This document shows positions 20,855-32,797 of a DNA stretch of 64,000 bases, one piece after another. The notes under the pieces were generated by a model. That model ran no database searches. It saw only the letters and a program-made list of their open reading frames with translations, and had not been told where the DNA came from. The stretch is from Scalesia atractyloides (Eukaryota > Streptophyta > Magnoliopsida > Asterales > Asteraceae), in the NCBI GenBank assembly GCA_947069175.1, contig CAMTDV010000030.1:96558411-96622410 (forward strand), written 5' to 3'. Each line of letters opens with the position of its first letter. Within the stretch, counting starts at the first letter, position 1. The translations under genes were made by a program, and so were the position numbers.

Positions 20855-21775
20855 CTAATTCCTCCAGTTCTTCGTAGCAGTAATAACATCCTCACCTTCT
20901 TTTTTTAGCATTTTGTCTCTCCAATCTTTTAGCTCTTTCCTTATCATCGCAAACTTTTTAGATAATAACACATCCGGAGGCCCGACGCAACTACACTGCG
21001 CCACTGCTTTCTCCACCGCTTCCCCATAACCTGGTTTATCTAACCAAGAATTAAACACCCTAAAGGGTTTTGCTCCGAAATTCTTTTGATTCAATATTAA
21101 AATCAAGGGGCAGTGATCCGAATACATAGTAGGAAGCGCCCTTAAAACAGCATCTGGCCAATTATTAAAAAAATCCGGGCACACCAAAAACCTATCGATT
21201 TTGCTTAATTTCTTTCCATTATCTCTAACACAAGTAAACCTTCTCCCCTTCATATCATATTCAACCAAGTTCGATTGATTTATAAAATTGTTAAAATTTC
21301 TGGCGCACACGCTTTTAAAGCTCGAGTTTTTCCTTTCAGAAGGATCTCTCACAGCGTTAAAGTCTCCCAATATAACCCATTTACCCGTCAAACCGACCAT
21401 GGCAGCCCTAATCTCAATCCATAAAGCCTGTTTGGCCGCAATACTTTGTGGCGCATATACATTTATTATGTTAAGCTCTTCATTACTTCCTTTTAGCCGG
21501 CCATTTATCAGAAGGAAATTCCTGTTTTTTATCGTGTTCACCGGTTTATAAACCACAGTATCCCATATGCATAATAACCCTCCAGATTGACCGGTAGACC
21601 CGACAAATTCCGCCCCATAGGTATTACTTCTCCAGAACTTCTCAAACTTAAAATTCGACAAATCTTCAATTTTTGTTTCTTGAAGAGCCATAAACTGAAT
21701 TCCATGATTCATTTTAATCCCCTTTATCCAACCTTCCTTCATAGATCCCCTGATTCCTCTAGCATAAAAATTCAT
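20855..21775 (-). CDS. LINE ORF2 AP endonuclease domain
   Basis: A 306-codon frame starting at ATG 21775 is the exonuclease-endonuclease-phosphatase domain that nicks target DNA. Motifs visible are ALQETKIED (about residue 31), INVYAPQ, VILGDFNAVRDPSER (about 135), KIDRFLV and TMYSDHCPLIL (catalytic SDH, about residue 220). All the core residues look present. It is the best preserved part of this LINE, ending at a stop close to the linker where a frameshift has occurred. Confidence 0.9.
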   Translation of the reverse strand: MNFYARGIRGSMKEGWIKGIKMNHGIQFMALQETKIEDLSNFKFEKFWRSNTYGAEFVGSTGQSGGLLCIWDTVVYKPVNTIKNRNFLLINGRLKGSNEELNIINVYAPQSIAAKQALWIEIRAAMVGLTGKWVILGDFNAVRDPSERKNSSFKSVCARNFNNFINQSNLVEYDMKGRRFTCVRDNGKKLSKIDRFLVCPDFFNNWPDAVLRALPTMYSDHCPLILILNQKNFGAKPFRVFNSWLDKPGYGEAVEKAVAQCSCVGPPDVLLSKKFAMIRKELKDWRDKMLKKEGEDVITATKNWRN

Positions 21776-22153
21776 AATTTAACCACATTAATACCTTCTT
21801 TTAAAATAGTCGCTTCTACCATCTGATTATGCCCGTCTAGAACCGCTCCTAACATGGCACCCAAATCAACTGTAGCCTTTATTTCCTCTTCTGTGTTAAC
21901 TCTCACAGCTTCCTCCATTGTTTCTTCTACCCAGTTCAATTCTTGACCTCTATCATCTCCTCTCTGGTTAAGTTCCTTTGTGTCTTTAATCTTTTCTTGA
22001 AAAAACCCATACTCATTGCCATATGAATTAACGTCCCCAATTTGACTTTATTACCAACAGAAAACGGGCCCATGGAAAAACTATTATTAAACTGCTCCTC
22101 CAAATCAAGTCTGGATCGCTTGTTGGTTCTTTTAACATACTATGGGCTTATTT

Positions 22154-23430
22154 TTATGTTTGTCTTGAAAATATTAAAAAAAATATCTCAACATTTCCAA
22201 GAGAGCAAAATGTATAATTTTGTTCACCAACTTTTTGATTCCGCAAATGTCCCTCGGGAACAACCTCATTAATTGCCAACGGTTTCGTTACACCTTCCCC
22301 ATGCAAACTTGACTGTTCCTCTTCTTCCCGTTGAACTCCGGTTGAGCCCGCCGGAGACGCCATAACATCATCTTCTCCGGTCACACTTTCTGGTATCTCC
22401 TCCTCCCCCAGACAATATGGAATCCAAACCGACTGTTCTTCCATAACCCAAACCTTGAATTTTTTGCCTTTCCATGTTAACGTGACAGTGTCTGACACCG
22501 GTCTCCCGTCGTCCACTAGCACCCCCACACAATTAGTAGATAAATCTTGATCTTCCTGAGATAATTGTGACTTATGGATCACCTTTCCGAACAATTCCGC
22601 CATATCATCAAAGACTTTATTTTCCGCCAAATGAACCGGGACACCATGAAATCTAAGCCAGGCAATTCTTTCGTAAGCCATAGATTGTCCAGTCCACATG
22701 TCCAACTTTTGAAACCATTTGCTCCAACCTCTTTCTTCTCGAGAAACTCCACGGCTTCGTAATCTTCCGAAAAAACAATCAACAGACAAAGACCTCCAAG
22801 ATAATAAATTTTTGCCCCTTTAACATCAGCTAATTTTAAATATTTATTCATCCCAGTCAACAAGGACAAATCTATCGTTCTACCAAAAACAGCCCTACCA
22901 TGAAAGTCGAAGAAAGCACTAGTTTCATCGTGAACCTCAACCGTCTTATCCGATTTGTTCTCCTCCACCTCACGAGCATATGTCGGATCCACTATATCCC
23001 TATAAGAGAAACCTTCCTTCAGATTACCATTCCGATTAGCATGAATATTGTTCACTTGAGGTAGCCTTGTCCCCTGTTGAAAATCTTGCTTTGCTCGCTT
23101 TCCTTGTTGAATCTCTTCCTTTATAGGCAAATGTACTTCTTGTTCCCATATACCGGCATTCTCAGCCGCAAACTTCGCGATATTTACCCTAAGTTTATTT
23201 CCCCCCATCTTCACCCCATTCAATACCTTCTCCAGCTCCTTAGCGTTCTTGACATTCCTTTAAAACCAAAACGATTCCCTTCTTTGTCTCTCTTTCTCGC
23301 GATATAACTCCCTGCTACGACTCTGAAAGTTCCAACAAAATCAGCCACATCCCACGGATTACACCCGGTAGGCAGATTCATCACATAGTACTTAGTTATG
23401 TTGCCATCTTTGAATCTATCCACTTTGTAA
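22154..23430 (-). pseudogene. LINE ORF1: RRM plus DUF4283-like region, two frameshifts
   Basis: Reading from 23430 downward, the first frame has an RNA-recognition-motif start (KYYVMNLPTGCNPWDVADFV). After a frameshift near 23250 it continues NAKELEKVLNGVKMGGNKLR. A second long block, shifted near 22690, has the DUF4283-like WLRFHGVPVHLAENKVFDDM and the WVMEEQSVWIPY segment. Plant L1 ORF1 proteins combine these to bind LINE RNA. No clear start codon is visible before the LTR at 23497, so the N-terminus may be cut. Confidence 0.8.
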
Positions 23431-23496
23431 CCTGCTTCCTGATTTTCTTGTTTCCGGTGCGTAACTAAAGTTCACGGCATCTCTAGTTTGTGCTTG

Positions 23497-24463
23497 TGTA
23501 GCACCTGGCCCCTAGAGGCGAATAGATCCATCTTAGCTCTTACTTTGACTCCTGACTCCTGTTTGAGATGGAACAATGTGTGTACGCCTACATGCACCGT
23601 CTCCCTGGTGGATGGACTATCTAGCTGTGTACCCCTCTGTTTAGGCTCGTGAGTGCTTCTATATTACGTGACTTATTTATTGTTATGTGGAGTCACCTAT
23701 GTCTTGTATCTGTAATGATATACTTCTATAATACGTGACTCATTTATTGTTATGTGTAGTCACGTATGTCGTGTATCTATTATGATTTGTCTCATATGTT
23801 TATATGCATCTGATTATGTTCCTGATCATGTATCGGGTATGCCTCTGGTTATGTTCAATATTTGATTATGTTTTATATTAGTTATATCTGTTTCGACTCA
23901 GTATCTTTATCGGTTTTGTCTCGGTATCCGTCTTAATATTTGTTTCAGTTTCGACTTAGATTCACATGTCCGTTATACGTTAGTTTGTATCAGTCTGTAT
24001 CTGTTGCTCTGGTTTTCACCTCCGTAATTGATTTTAGAACTGTTTCGTTATCGGTTTACATAGTTTTTATAAGTATTAAATGAATATGTTTTCAAAACTC
24101 AGGTTATCTAAATTATTTTATTTACTAAATATGTATTTTCAAAGCAAATGTAGTTTCTGTCAGTCTCAGTTCAGCTTCAGTTTCGTTCTCTTTTGTTCGT
24201 CATTAGATGTACTATTGATTTCTTTGTTACTAAGCAACTTTTTGGCTCAGCCGTAGTTTCTTTTTGTGTTTGTCTTATTTGTTTACAAGTAATCTGGGAT
24301 ATTTCGGGAATCGGTGGGGAGCGTTAAAAGAAGTTGGAGCTGTTTATTTCTGTAATGTAATAAAATGTAACTAAGACCGTTTTTTCCTTTTTTTAATGTT
24401 ATGGACTGGTTTTAGTTTTAATATCAAGAGTGACACGTCAGCCATCCGAGTTGGGGTGCTACA
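23497..24463 (+). repeat. 5' LTR of the gypsy remnant
   Basis: The ends TGTAGCACC and GGTGCTACA are perfect 9-bp inverted repeats, and a primer-binding site follows. Inside, a 67-bp unit is tandemly duplicated (23656 and 23723, both with TACGTGACT and TTATTGTTATGTG). Confidence 0.85.
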
Positions 24464-24467
24464 GGTA

Positions 24468-24479
24468 TGGTATTAGAGC
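24468..24479 (+). other. primer-binding site of the gypsy remnant
   Basis: TGGTATTAGAGC, one base away from the initiator tRNA-Met complement TGGTATCAGAGC, lies four bases after the LTR. Confidence 0.75.
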
Positions 24480-25204
24480 AATTGGCTCTTTCCTATAGAA
24501 AACTTAAACCTTAAAAAAATGGGTAGACGTTGGCTTAGGATTTCAACTTCCAGTCAATTTTCATACTCTTTTCAATTTGTGACCTTTGATTTGTCTGTTA
24601 GCGACGTTTGTCGTTATTTGCTAGTATCATATTTTGCATCTTCATTGTATCAGATAAATTAATCTATCATCATTTTGGTTTCATTGTGGAGTCCTGAAAT
24701 GACTCGGAACATGGTGGATGACACGATTAAAGGGAGTACGACATCGAATGAACTCATCTATGCACCACAAAAACCTTACCACCATGTGTGCTTCAAGAAA
24801 TGTTTCACATCAGTATACATCTTGCTTTTGCTGAATCGATGCATATGCTTTTGATATCATCCAACTATTTCTTGAAGTTTTAACTATTGACCTTGGTTCT
24901 TTTATCGTCATTTAACTTTTCCTTACAATTTGAATAGGTTATTGAAATACATGATTGGAGACCTGAGAGGGCACAGTTGTAAAATAATTGACAATTACGG
25001 TCATGAACGTAATTGTGAATTATAGGTACATACGTGCGCTTTTGGATTCTAGTTATGTTGATTGATGTCTTTTCGAATGTTTTAAGATCCTAAGATACCA
25101 TCGTACCTAATTCTTCCGAAAGATCCTTTCTCATTGTATAATGTAACATGTCTACGTGCTTTTAATGCACATATCCGATTATTATAGAGTCGACATAGGT
25201 GTTA

Positions 25205-25655
25205 TGCATACCCGACTTCATCGAGCATTAGAGTTTACTGTTGGTGAGCAAGTACTTCCTCAAGCTTGACCTTGCATAGGCATGCATCGTTTTGGGAATC
25301 AAAGGGAAACATAGCTCTGAATTCATTGGGCCATTAGAAATTTTGAAAAAGAGTGTGAAGTTTCTTATTGTTAGGCACTACCACCTTGGTATTGCATGTG
25401 CAAATTTTTTTCACTTCTTGGGAACGCAATTGTCATCCGCTACATGTGAGTTATAAACTACACTTGATTTAGGAAGACTTGCCATTCGAAGATCAACCCG
25501 AAGCTATTCTTGACCGATATGAATGTTTTATGTCTGGGAAGCATATTCCTTTTGTTAGATTCATTCGGAATAATCCATCTGAATGCGAGGCTACTTAGGA
25601 AATGGAAGACATGATCCGTTCCAAGTACCCGAATCTGTCTTCGTCTTAGTACTAT
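25205..25655 (+). pseudogene. gypsy pol C-terminus, heavily decayed
   Basis: Reading across frames shows LEFTVGEQVL, FIGPLEI-like and HYHLGIA segments, then DQPEAILDRYECF and NPSECEAT-EMEDMIRSKYP. This is the order found at the end of chromovirus-type gypsy polyproteins (integrase C-terminus and the WE-MED-IR-KYP tail). Several stops and shifts are present. It shows that the interval belonged to a gypsy element of the same broad type as A and B. Confidence 0.65.
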
Positions 25656-25910
25656 GTATCTCAGGTTAGTTAATCTTTGTTTTCGCCTGAAATTTGATGA
25701 GCATCTATTATCTATCGTCTTAGAAGTATGCTTCACATATGTTTATATGTTGTTTAAACTTGTTCGTATCTGTGAGGTCCGACATCAGTCCCTATCCGTA
25801 CCTAGCAATTTTTAGGACAATTTTTTTAAGGGAGATAGAATTGTAATATCTGTAATTAAGATTTAAAATAAAAATAATAATATCATCCAAACAAAAATTT
25901 AATTACATGT

Positions 25911-25943
<33 letters not shown>

Positions 25944-25944
<1 letters not shown>

Positions 25945-27101
25945 AGGATCAAGATCATTTCAGAACTGTAAAATTTTTCAGAACTTGCAGAACTCATCAC
26001 AACCCTTAGATCATTCAATTAAAGGTTTAAGATATCGTAATTAAAAGAAATCTAAGGGACATTCTATTAAAGATAAAAGGGCATTTTCGGATGATCAAAA
26101 AATTAATTTTGAAACTGTCATTTGCCTACGCCTAATTAAATTCCTGATTTGTAGGACTTGACTTTCATATTTTAAAAAATTATCTCTTAAAGAAGAACCA
26201 TTAAGGCTTTTCAAGAAAAAAAAAAAAGAGCGATTGAAGATACAAGCAAAGATTGAGTTAAAATTGAATACTGATAATCAATTATCCAAAGTGGATAATG
26301 TCTACATGTGTAATCAGAAGAAGAATTGAGAACCATGGTAACTTGTGTTTACCTAGTGTTTTTATTTCTTGTTTAGTTATTTAACTAAGCTAAATTTATT
26401 AGTAAAATGATCTCTGCCTTAAAAATATTGGATGCTTGGTGTTTGATTAAATGTTTATATGTATGTAAATAATTTATTTACACATATTTCGAACAAGTAT
26501 ACATATGTAATTAGTTGAGTTACACATATGTATGAACATCTCTTGACATATGTGTAAATATAGATTTGAACTATGTTTCAGTTAATATAAATTTATCACA
26601 TACATTTTTTTTGTTATTTACACATGTGTAAACAAATGTTTTTTTTTTAACTTAATGATTAAATACTTATATCGATGAAAGGTAGAAATTTATGATCGTT
26701 TTGAAGATTTACATATATGTTAATATGTTTTTTTATAAATTAATGATCAAATATATATCAATGAAAGGTAGAAATTTATGATCATTTTGAATATTTACAT
26801 ATATGTTAATATCATATGTATTTACATGTATAAAACTTAAAAATGATTAATTATACATATGTAAATAAATAATTCGTATGAATGTGTAAACCTAAATATT
26901 CTTATTAGTAAAAAGTAGAGAGATGAGAGAGGATAGTGAGAGAAGAAAGAATAAATAATTAATTAAGAAGTGCAGTATTATCAAATTACTAATATACCCT
27001 TTTTGATTACTTACTAATTTTTAAAACTAAAATTTAATGATTGGTCCAAATTGGTTCTACGAGTTCTGTTTAAAAGTGGGGTTCTGAAAAGAACCCTTCC
27101 C
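25944..27101. mobile_element. Mutator-like element 1 in a TA tract, no coding capacity
   Basis: The left end (AAGGATCAAGATCATTTCAG) and the complement of the right end (GGGAAGGGTTCTTTTCAG) share an imperfect inverted terminus of about 45 bp with repeated CAGAAC steps. TA repeats abut both ends (25911-25943 and 27102-27114). An 86-bp internal tandem duplication is at 26671 and 26757. The family is inferred from the similar neighbour, which holds a FAR1-type domain. Confidence 0.5.
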
Positions 27102-27143
27102 TATATATATATATACACAAACACACATATATATATATATAAA

Positions 27144-28446
27144 CGAGATCCAGAGAAAACGATTTGAAGTGTGAAAACGGTGAGAACGGATCATGGCCCC
27201 ACACGTGGCAAGGAGGCGCTAAAATATATGCGGGGCACGATTGTCATTCTACAGTTATCCTCCAATAATAGGCGTTTTCAATTCGTTTCAAACAAAATTC
27301 CAAAAATTTCTTACCTCCTCCCAAGTTTTCGAGATATATGGCGTTTAACATGGATTCTGATCTACAAAGTAATATTTGAAGATGGCGTTTTATTTTATTA
27401 ATGTTGTTCATTATATATTCAATTTTTGTTGCTTGTATTATTAATTCGTTAACAATAGTTGTTACTATCATATCACTTTGGCTTTTTATTAACATGTGTT
27501 TAAGATTATTGTATTCAACTAATGGCGTTTCATTATTAATCTCAATTGTTTTTGTTTTGGAATCCAATGTGTTTTAGTTTTGTTCTACTATCAGTGGCGT
27601 TTTAGATCTATAAACATTATTTTTTATGTCCATATGATTAGTTGTAGATAGAAAGTAGATACTGGTGTTAATTTGCAAAAGTTAGTTGCTATTATTCGTT
27701 GATTATTCTTCTTATGAAGTTTTGACTAATATGTGTTTAGTATTATGTGTACAACCTCATATTGATTATATTCAATCAATGGCGTTTTCATTAGACTTAT
27801 TTGTGTATTAATTGAAAATGTTGTTTTTATCGATAATGTTTTGTTCAGATGAGGGTGTTTCTTCGAGAACTGGTTTTCCGTTGATCATTCCCAACGTTAG
27901 TGAATAGATAAAGCCAAAAATAGACATGATATTCCCAAGCCTCGATGATTATTATTCAATGTATGTTATGTATGCAAAGGCTTGTGGTTTTTCTGTTAGG
28001 AAAGGGACTGTAAAGGTAAACGCCAAAGGAGAAACACATATTAAGTATTACATGTGTTCGAGAGCTGGGGTGCTAGGATCCCCCTTTGAACTTCTTCGTC
28101 CAAGTTCAGTATGGCTCTAGCGGTTTTCACAAACACTCTTCTTCTGTTGTCAAAGAGGATTACAAATTTATTGATTCTAGTGTTGAATTTCCAAGAAACG
28201 ATGTTTGCCATCTGTTCCCTTTTTTGACGTTTTGGTAAAAATGACGCTTTCTTGAGTTTTAAATAGAAGAGAGAAAAGATGTAACATGTTGACTTTTAAA
28301 TAGAAGAGAGAGAAAAGATTTGACATGAGAAGTAAAAAAACTAAAATATACTTTTGATTTAATTTGGTTATGAGTGATGTGTAAATATGCTATTGAATAA
28401 TAGGAGTTTTCATGGTTCTCGCAACTAGAATCGGTTCTCTTCTGAA

Positions 28447-28448
<2 letters not shown>
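27144..28448. mobile_element. Mutator-like element 2 in a TA tract, with FAR1-domain remnant
   Basis: The left end GAGATCCAGAGAAAACGATT and the complement of the right end GGTTCAGAAGAGAACCGATT match imperfectly for about 45 bp. TA repeats abut both sides (27127-27141 and 28449-28498). The interior has an AT-rich part and a FAR1-type coding remnant. FAR1 domains occur in Mutator-like transposases. Confidence 0.6.
27926..28120 (+). pseudogene. FAR1 DNA-binding domain fragment
   Basis: FPSLDDYYSMYVMYAKACGF followed by SVRKGT and IKYYMCSRAG is the N-terminal zinc-binding FAR1 module shared by FAR-RED IMPAIRED RESPONSE proteins and Mutator-like transposases. The frame ends at 28120; a shifted frame continues as SSGFHKHSSSVVKEDYKF. 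No DDE catalytic domain is present. Its place between the inverted termini argues for a transposase remnant rather than a host FRS gene. Confidence 0.65.
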
Positions 28449-28501
<53 letters not shown>

Positions 28502-28529
28502 GACATATATGATAATGTTGACTCCAACT

Positions 28530-28594
<65 letters not shown>

Positions 28595-28625
28595 ATGACA
28601 TATATGATAATGTTGACTCCAACTC
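28449..28625. repeat. two AT microsatellites separated by a duplicated 33-bp unit
   Basis: AT repeats at 28449-28498 and 28532-28590 are each followed by the same unit (ATGACATATATGATAATG, then TTGACTCCAACTCAA). The whole AT-plus-unit module is tandemly duplicated. Confidence 0.9.
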
Positions 28626-29279
28626 AATTGATCCATCTCGTCCCTTCTGTTTAAAGTTTATCTCATATTTTCAAAAGGAAAACAAAGTTTTTAAATTCCA
28701 ACAAAACAATCTGCCCGATTTTTGGGTTGTTACCACCAACTGCAATCTCATTTAAATGCGTTGGCCGCAATATGAAACCCACGCATCACTTTTGATTCCT
28801 CCCTATTTTGTCTTTTCTAGTTGCATCACACCTCTCATGATTCAACCATAGTAATGCCATTGCCGCACCTCTCATCGTATTCCGTCTTGGCCACCTTTGT
28901 TCGTCGGAGCTTTTCATCCTTCCCATTGGTTCGACTTTAGTTCTTCGATCGGGATCAGGTACCAGTGTAATGCTTCGCATTTTGTTCTTTCCTTATTTAG
29001 AAAGTGTAATCGTATTTCTATTTATAGAAACTTGTATCCGTACCGTATTCGTATTTCCATTTTAAACTTTGTAATTCATACTTTATACATACTTACAATC
29101 AATCATTACATACGTGTTTACATGCAAACCGACACTTATTATACGTGCAAATTCTCATGCATACATTCACGATACTTGAATTATACTTACATACTCGTTC
29201 CATACTTGAAAACATGTTAAATTACAAGTTTTTGCATAGAATGATAAACAAAAGGAAGTACATGGGCTAAAAGGGTAAC
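28626..29279 (+). other. sequence left of gypsy A, containing the left part of an older LTR
   Basis: Joining 29279 to 44682 across the GTAAC duplication gives a continuous sequence that ends as an LTR at 46781, so at least the right portion of this interval is LTR. I could not fix its 5' boundary; TGTAATGC at 28968 is one candidate. No gene was recognised. Confidence 0.4.
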
Positions 29280-32200
29280 TGTAACACCCTGTGTTTTTAC
29301 GTCCTATAAAATTTCGACGCGTGTCCCGCTGATCCTCGTATGCCATGTGCTAGACGAGAGGGACTAATCATGTCGTTATGTTACTTTGATAACCTCTGAA
29401 CGACGCGCAACAAAGTTGAGGGACTAAAAGTGTCAACATGCTTAAACTATGCATCTGAGTGACCTATTAACGAACTCGGAACTTAGAAATGTTCGGTTAT
29501 ACTCCCAAGTGTGCCAAACAGGAGTCATATTGAATAAAACTTGTTTTTATGTCAAAATATGGGAGTTTGGGAAGTCCAGGGACCAAAATTGAAAATTTTG
29601 GAAAATGAGGGCTGTCATGTGTCGCGCCAGCGCACATGGCTTCCGTCGCGTGACGCTACGGCGTGCAGTTTTCAGTACATGCTTGTTGGCCAAGTCTGCG
29701 AGCTCTCCTACCACCTTTCACGCATTTTGCCATTCCTTAGCAGAAATTGCCACGACCATGGACACTTGGAGACCCCTTACAACACCCTTAACACTTGTCT
29801 TAATCCCAATTCAAGCTCCACAACTATAAATAGGGTCTTGATTCACTTGAATTCCTTGCACTTTTGCTCCAAGTTTCACCATCTCATTCTCTGGAGGTTC
29901 CTGGCCACCAAGGAGCTCTCTAATCAGCCACATTTTCGTGCTAGGACCTCTAGTAAGTGTTCTTAACTCCTCTTTTCAGTTTCATTAGGATTAAAGTCTA
30001 AGTCAAAGCTTTGTCGTAAAAATGCTTTGACTTTAGCATAAAACCACAACGGCTCAGTCATTATATGCAATGAATGTGGTTACGGTTGACCGTAATTATG
30101 TAGGTATTAATCCCTTAAAAGGGTGTCTACTGATTACCACGTTTACTTGGTCAATTGTCGGGTCAAAGGAAAAGTCAACAGAAAGTCAACGGGTCAGATT
30201 ATGAACAAATGCATAATTAGCAATGTAAAGGTTATAAAATATATTTTAGCACCCTAACAACTTAATAAATGTTATTAAAACATGTCTAAACAAGTTTGGC
30301 CCGACAATTCCAAGTTTTGAGTCGGTTCACAACCGAAAGTCGTGATATTTGACTCACACTTTGACTTTCGATTCTGACCCAAATTACCTATGAAACTGAA
30401 CTTTGGCTCCAATTTAACCATGATTAGTTATAGGAAAGCCCTCTAGAGTTGTAGGATATGGTCACATAGGAATTGAAGTGTTTATGCAAGTTTCCATACT
30501 TTATGCCAATTTTGCAAAAAGGTCCTTATGAGCTTAAAAACAAGATTTAAATGCAAATACCCATAATTATGAATTATAAACTCATGTATTAAGTTGATAA
30601 ACTTATGTTAAGGTCAATTTTCTGAATTCAGTGTAAAGGATGATTAGTTTACATAAATTACGTATTTAACGACTAATTGGTCTTTTTACATAAAAAATCA
30701 TTTTAAACATAACTTTGACATAAACCATGTACCTACTGATGTGTTACTATTATTAGGACTATTTGGGATATAAATTTAGATTTTAAACTAAGTTTATACA
30801 TGAGTTCGGGTATGAAGCTCCTAAATGACGAAATCGCCCTTTTTGACACTTAAAATGAAATATAAAGCATTTTAATGAATCAAATCTTTTAAACACTGAT
30901 ATGTTATGTCAAATAACATATATTTGTCATACAAAACAGGTTCAAATCTCAGTTTCACATAAACATCGATTAAACCGTCATTTAGCAACTTAATCGCCAT
31001 TTCGGCACATAGTATGGTTCAAAACCATATTTGTGACCCGAGGCTCGTTACCTACTGTTTCCTAAACTTATTTTACATGAAAACTCAGTAGGTATACAAC
31101 CTAAACTCAGATTCCCAGATGGCTTAACAAAACTATGTGTGAAATGACCAAAATGCCCTTTCGGGACATAATTTGGTCTTAAACTTAAAACCACACCTAG
31201 ACTTGATATCCTACTGATATAACATCTAACTTAAACCATTTTTACAACAAGAATAAGACCTTAACATCAGTTTGCTTATAAGCTCATTTATTAAGTCATA
31301 AAATGACCAAATTGCCCATTTAAAGGCATAATTGATTATAAAATCATATTAGGACAGCATATTAAGAACCTACTGATTTTGTAACTTATTTTGAGTATAT
31401 GGCATATGGAACTTGTATAGACTCACCCGGTTACCCGGTTTCGCTTATATGCATACGGTTCGGCCTATGTAACTAGTTTACGTAATTTAACCGAAACGGG
31501 TTTAACCTTCATTTTACTTCAAAAATTCAGGATGTAATATGTTTACCCATATTAAACAAGTCTCCATACTTGTCGGGTTTAAACTACATTCTATTCCGGT
31601 CATCGTTCAATCTAGCGTTTAGTACCCTTATTATCTTTAAGCTACCCGGTTCGAGTCTACGATGTAGATAGGACCCGTTAGCATTCTAATTGGTTATAAA
31701 TACCATCTTTTCCAGACTAATAGCCTCCCGGTAGATTGTCATCTAAGCTTACTTTTGAATATTTGGATGAGTTAATTATCTTATTTAAAGAACTGCTCAG
31801 GTAAATACTTTTAACTTATTTTCTCTATACGGGCTTGGGATACGGTATAATAATACCGCTTGGTCAGGTATGGGGTCATGTTATCGAATTGTGATTTACT
31901 AAATCTTCCTAACCCGTTTTATTCTATATTGTTTGATAACTTAAATATTGGGGGTTAACACGACCATGTCTGGGATATCCTTGGCTCATTTAAGTTATTA
32001 ATGGCCACGACCTTAAGCGCGGGGTGTAGGCATACACCTGACAGACGCTAATGCTAATGAAATGATTAAATCCCACTGGTGGATAATTTAAAGTGGCGTG
32101 TCGGTTAATCAGGCTATTTGGTTTCTGCACCGGACCCCATATGTATTGACAAACATGTAACACTGTAAACTAGGTCCTTTTGAACTATCCCAAGTTATTT

Positions 32201-32613
32201 ATAAAAAGTGTCAAGTGCACCGAAAATCATTTTAATAAATGTTTACAAAATGAGTCGGTTACTAGTATTTACCAGTGAAAACTGACGTATTTTCAAAAGA
32301 CCAAGTTACAGGTGGCAACGCGGAATAGATTGGGAGCTGCGTAGTAGCTAAATAAGGATCTTGATAGTCCATAAGCTGCCAAAGTCTGCAGAACAATTTC
32401 CTTTGTAAATATTTATTCGATCCGCCTGTGGATTCGTTATTACAAGCCTGTAATTATTATTTTCGAACATTTGGACATTTGGTTTGTAATAGTAATTTAA
32501 ACTCCAAGTCTTCCGCTGTGCTGTGTGTTTGTTTGGTTATGATGATATCAACTTACGTCACGATATTCCCCAACCGGGCCCACCGGGTTACACGTGGAAA
32601 TCGGGGTGTGACA
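29280..32613 (+). repeat. 5' LTR of gypsy A
   Basis: It starts TGTAACACCCTG and ends GGGGTGTGACA. A TATAAATA box at 29825-29832 is a likely promoter. Much of the remainder is AT-rich with no ORF of note. The small ORFs at 29541 and 29605 are repeated in the 3' LTR and look incidental. Confidence 0.95.
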
Positions 32614-32616
32614 GGT

Positions 32617-32628
32617 TGGTATCAGAGC
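32617..32628 (+). other. primer-binding site of gypsy A
   Basis: TGGTATCAGAGC, complementary to initiator tRNA-Met, begins three bases after the 5' LTR. Confidence 0.9.
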
Positions 32629-32797
32629 CAACGCTCGAGTGAATTAAACACTAGTCTTTTGTGTTTAATCTCGAATATACATGAATAGCACATTCCTTAG
32701 ACTTCCGAGTCTAGGCTTTGACCTAAGAGTATTCATTTCATTATTAAGTTATTATTATTGTTTTGCTTTGTTTTAACTTGTTATTGAAGCAGGAATT

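Larger units (their letters stand above)
9629..23496 (-). mobile_element. L1-like LINE, nearly full length, split by copia and CACTA insertions
   Basis: Read on the minus strand it has ORF1 (RRM plus DUF4283-like region), ORF2 (AP endonuclease, reverse transcriptase, C-terminal zinc knuckle) and a poly(A) tail seen as T runs at 9629-9651. A copia element (9992-14990) and a CACTA element (15132-18552) lie inside. Removing each with one copy of its duplication restores an open frame through the zinc knuckle. Net length is about 5.4 kb. Several frameshifts elsewhere make it inactive. The 5' limit is set by the LTR starting at 23497, and no LINE target duplication was found. Confidence 0.88.
23497..25842 (+). 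mobile_element. Ty3/gypsy retrotransposon remnant
   Basis: It comprises a 967-bp LTR (23497-24463), a primer-binding site, about 1.3 kb of decayed interior ending in recognisable pol C-terminus, and a polypurine-like tract TTTTTTTAAGGGAGATAGA at 25824-25842. Most of gag, protease, reverse transcriptase and integrase is gone. The sequence after the purine tract (TGTAATATCTG) does not match the start of the 5' LTR (TGTAGCACCTGG). Confidence 0.7.

Noticed and set aside
28412..28654. ORF through the second AT repeat region
   Set aside because: Same microsatellite artefact.
28968..29279. Exact 5' boundary of the outer LTR at TGTAATGC
   Set aside because: The preceding ACCAG does not match CCAAG after the 3' end; too uncertain to call.
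29541..29966. 141-codon ORF present in both LTRs of gypsy A
   Set aside because: It is in an LTR around the TATA box, without a recognisable domain; the repeat at 41612 is simply the other LTR.
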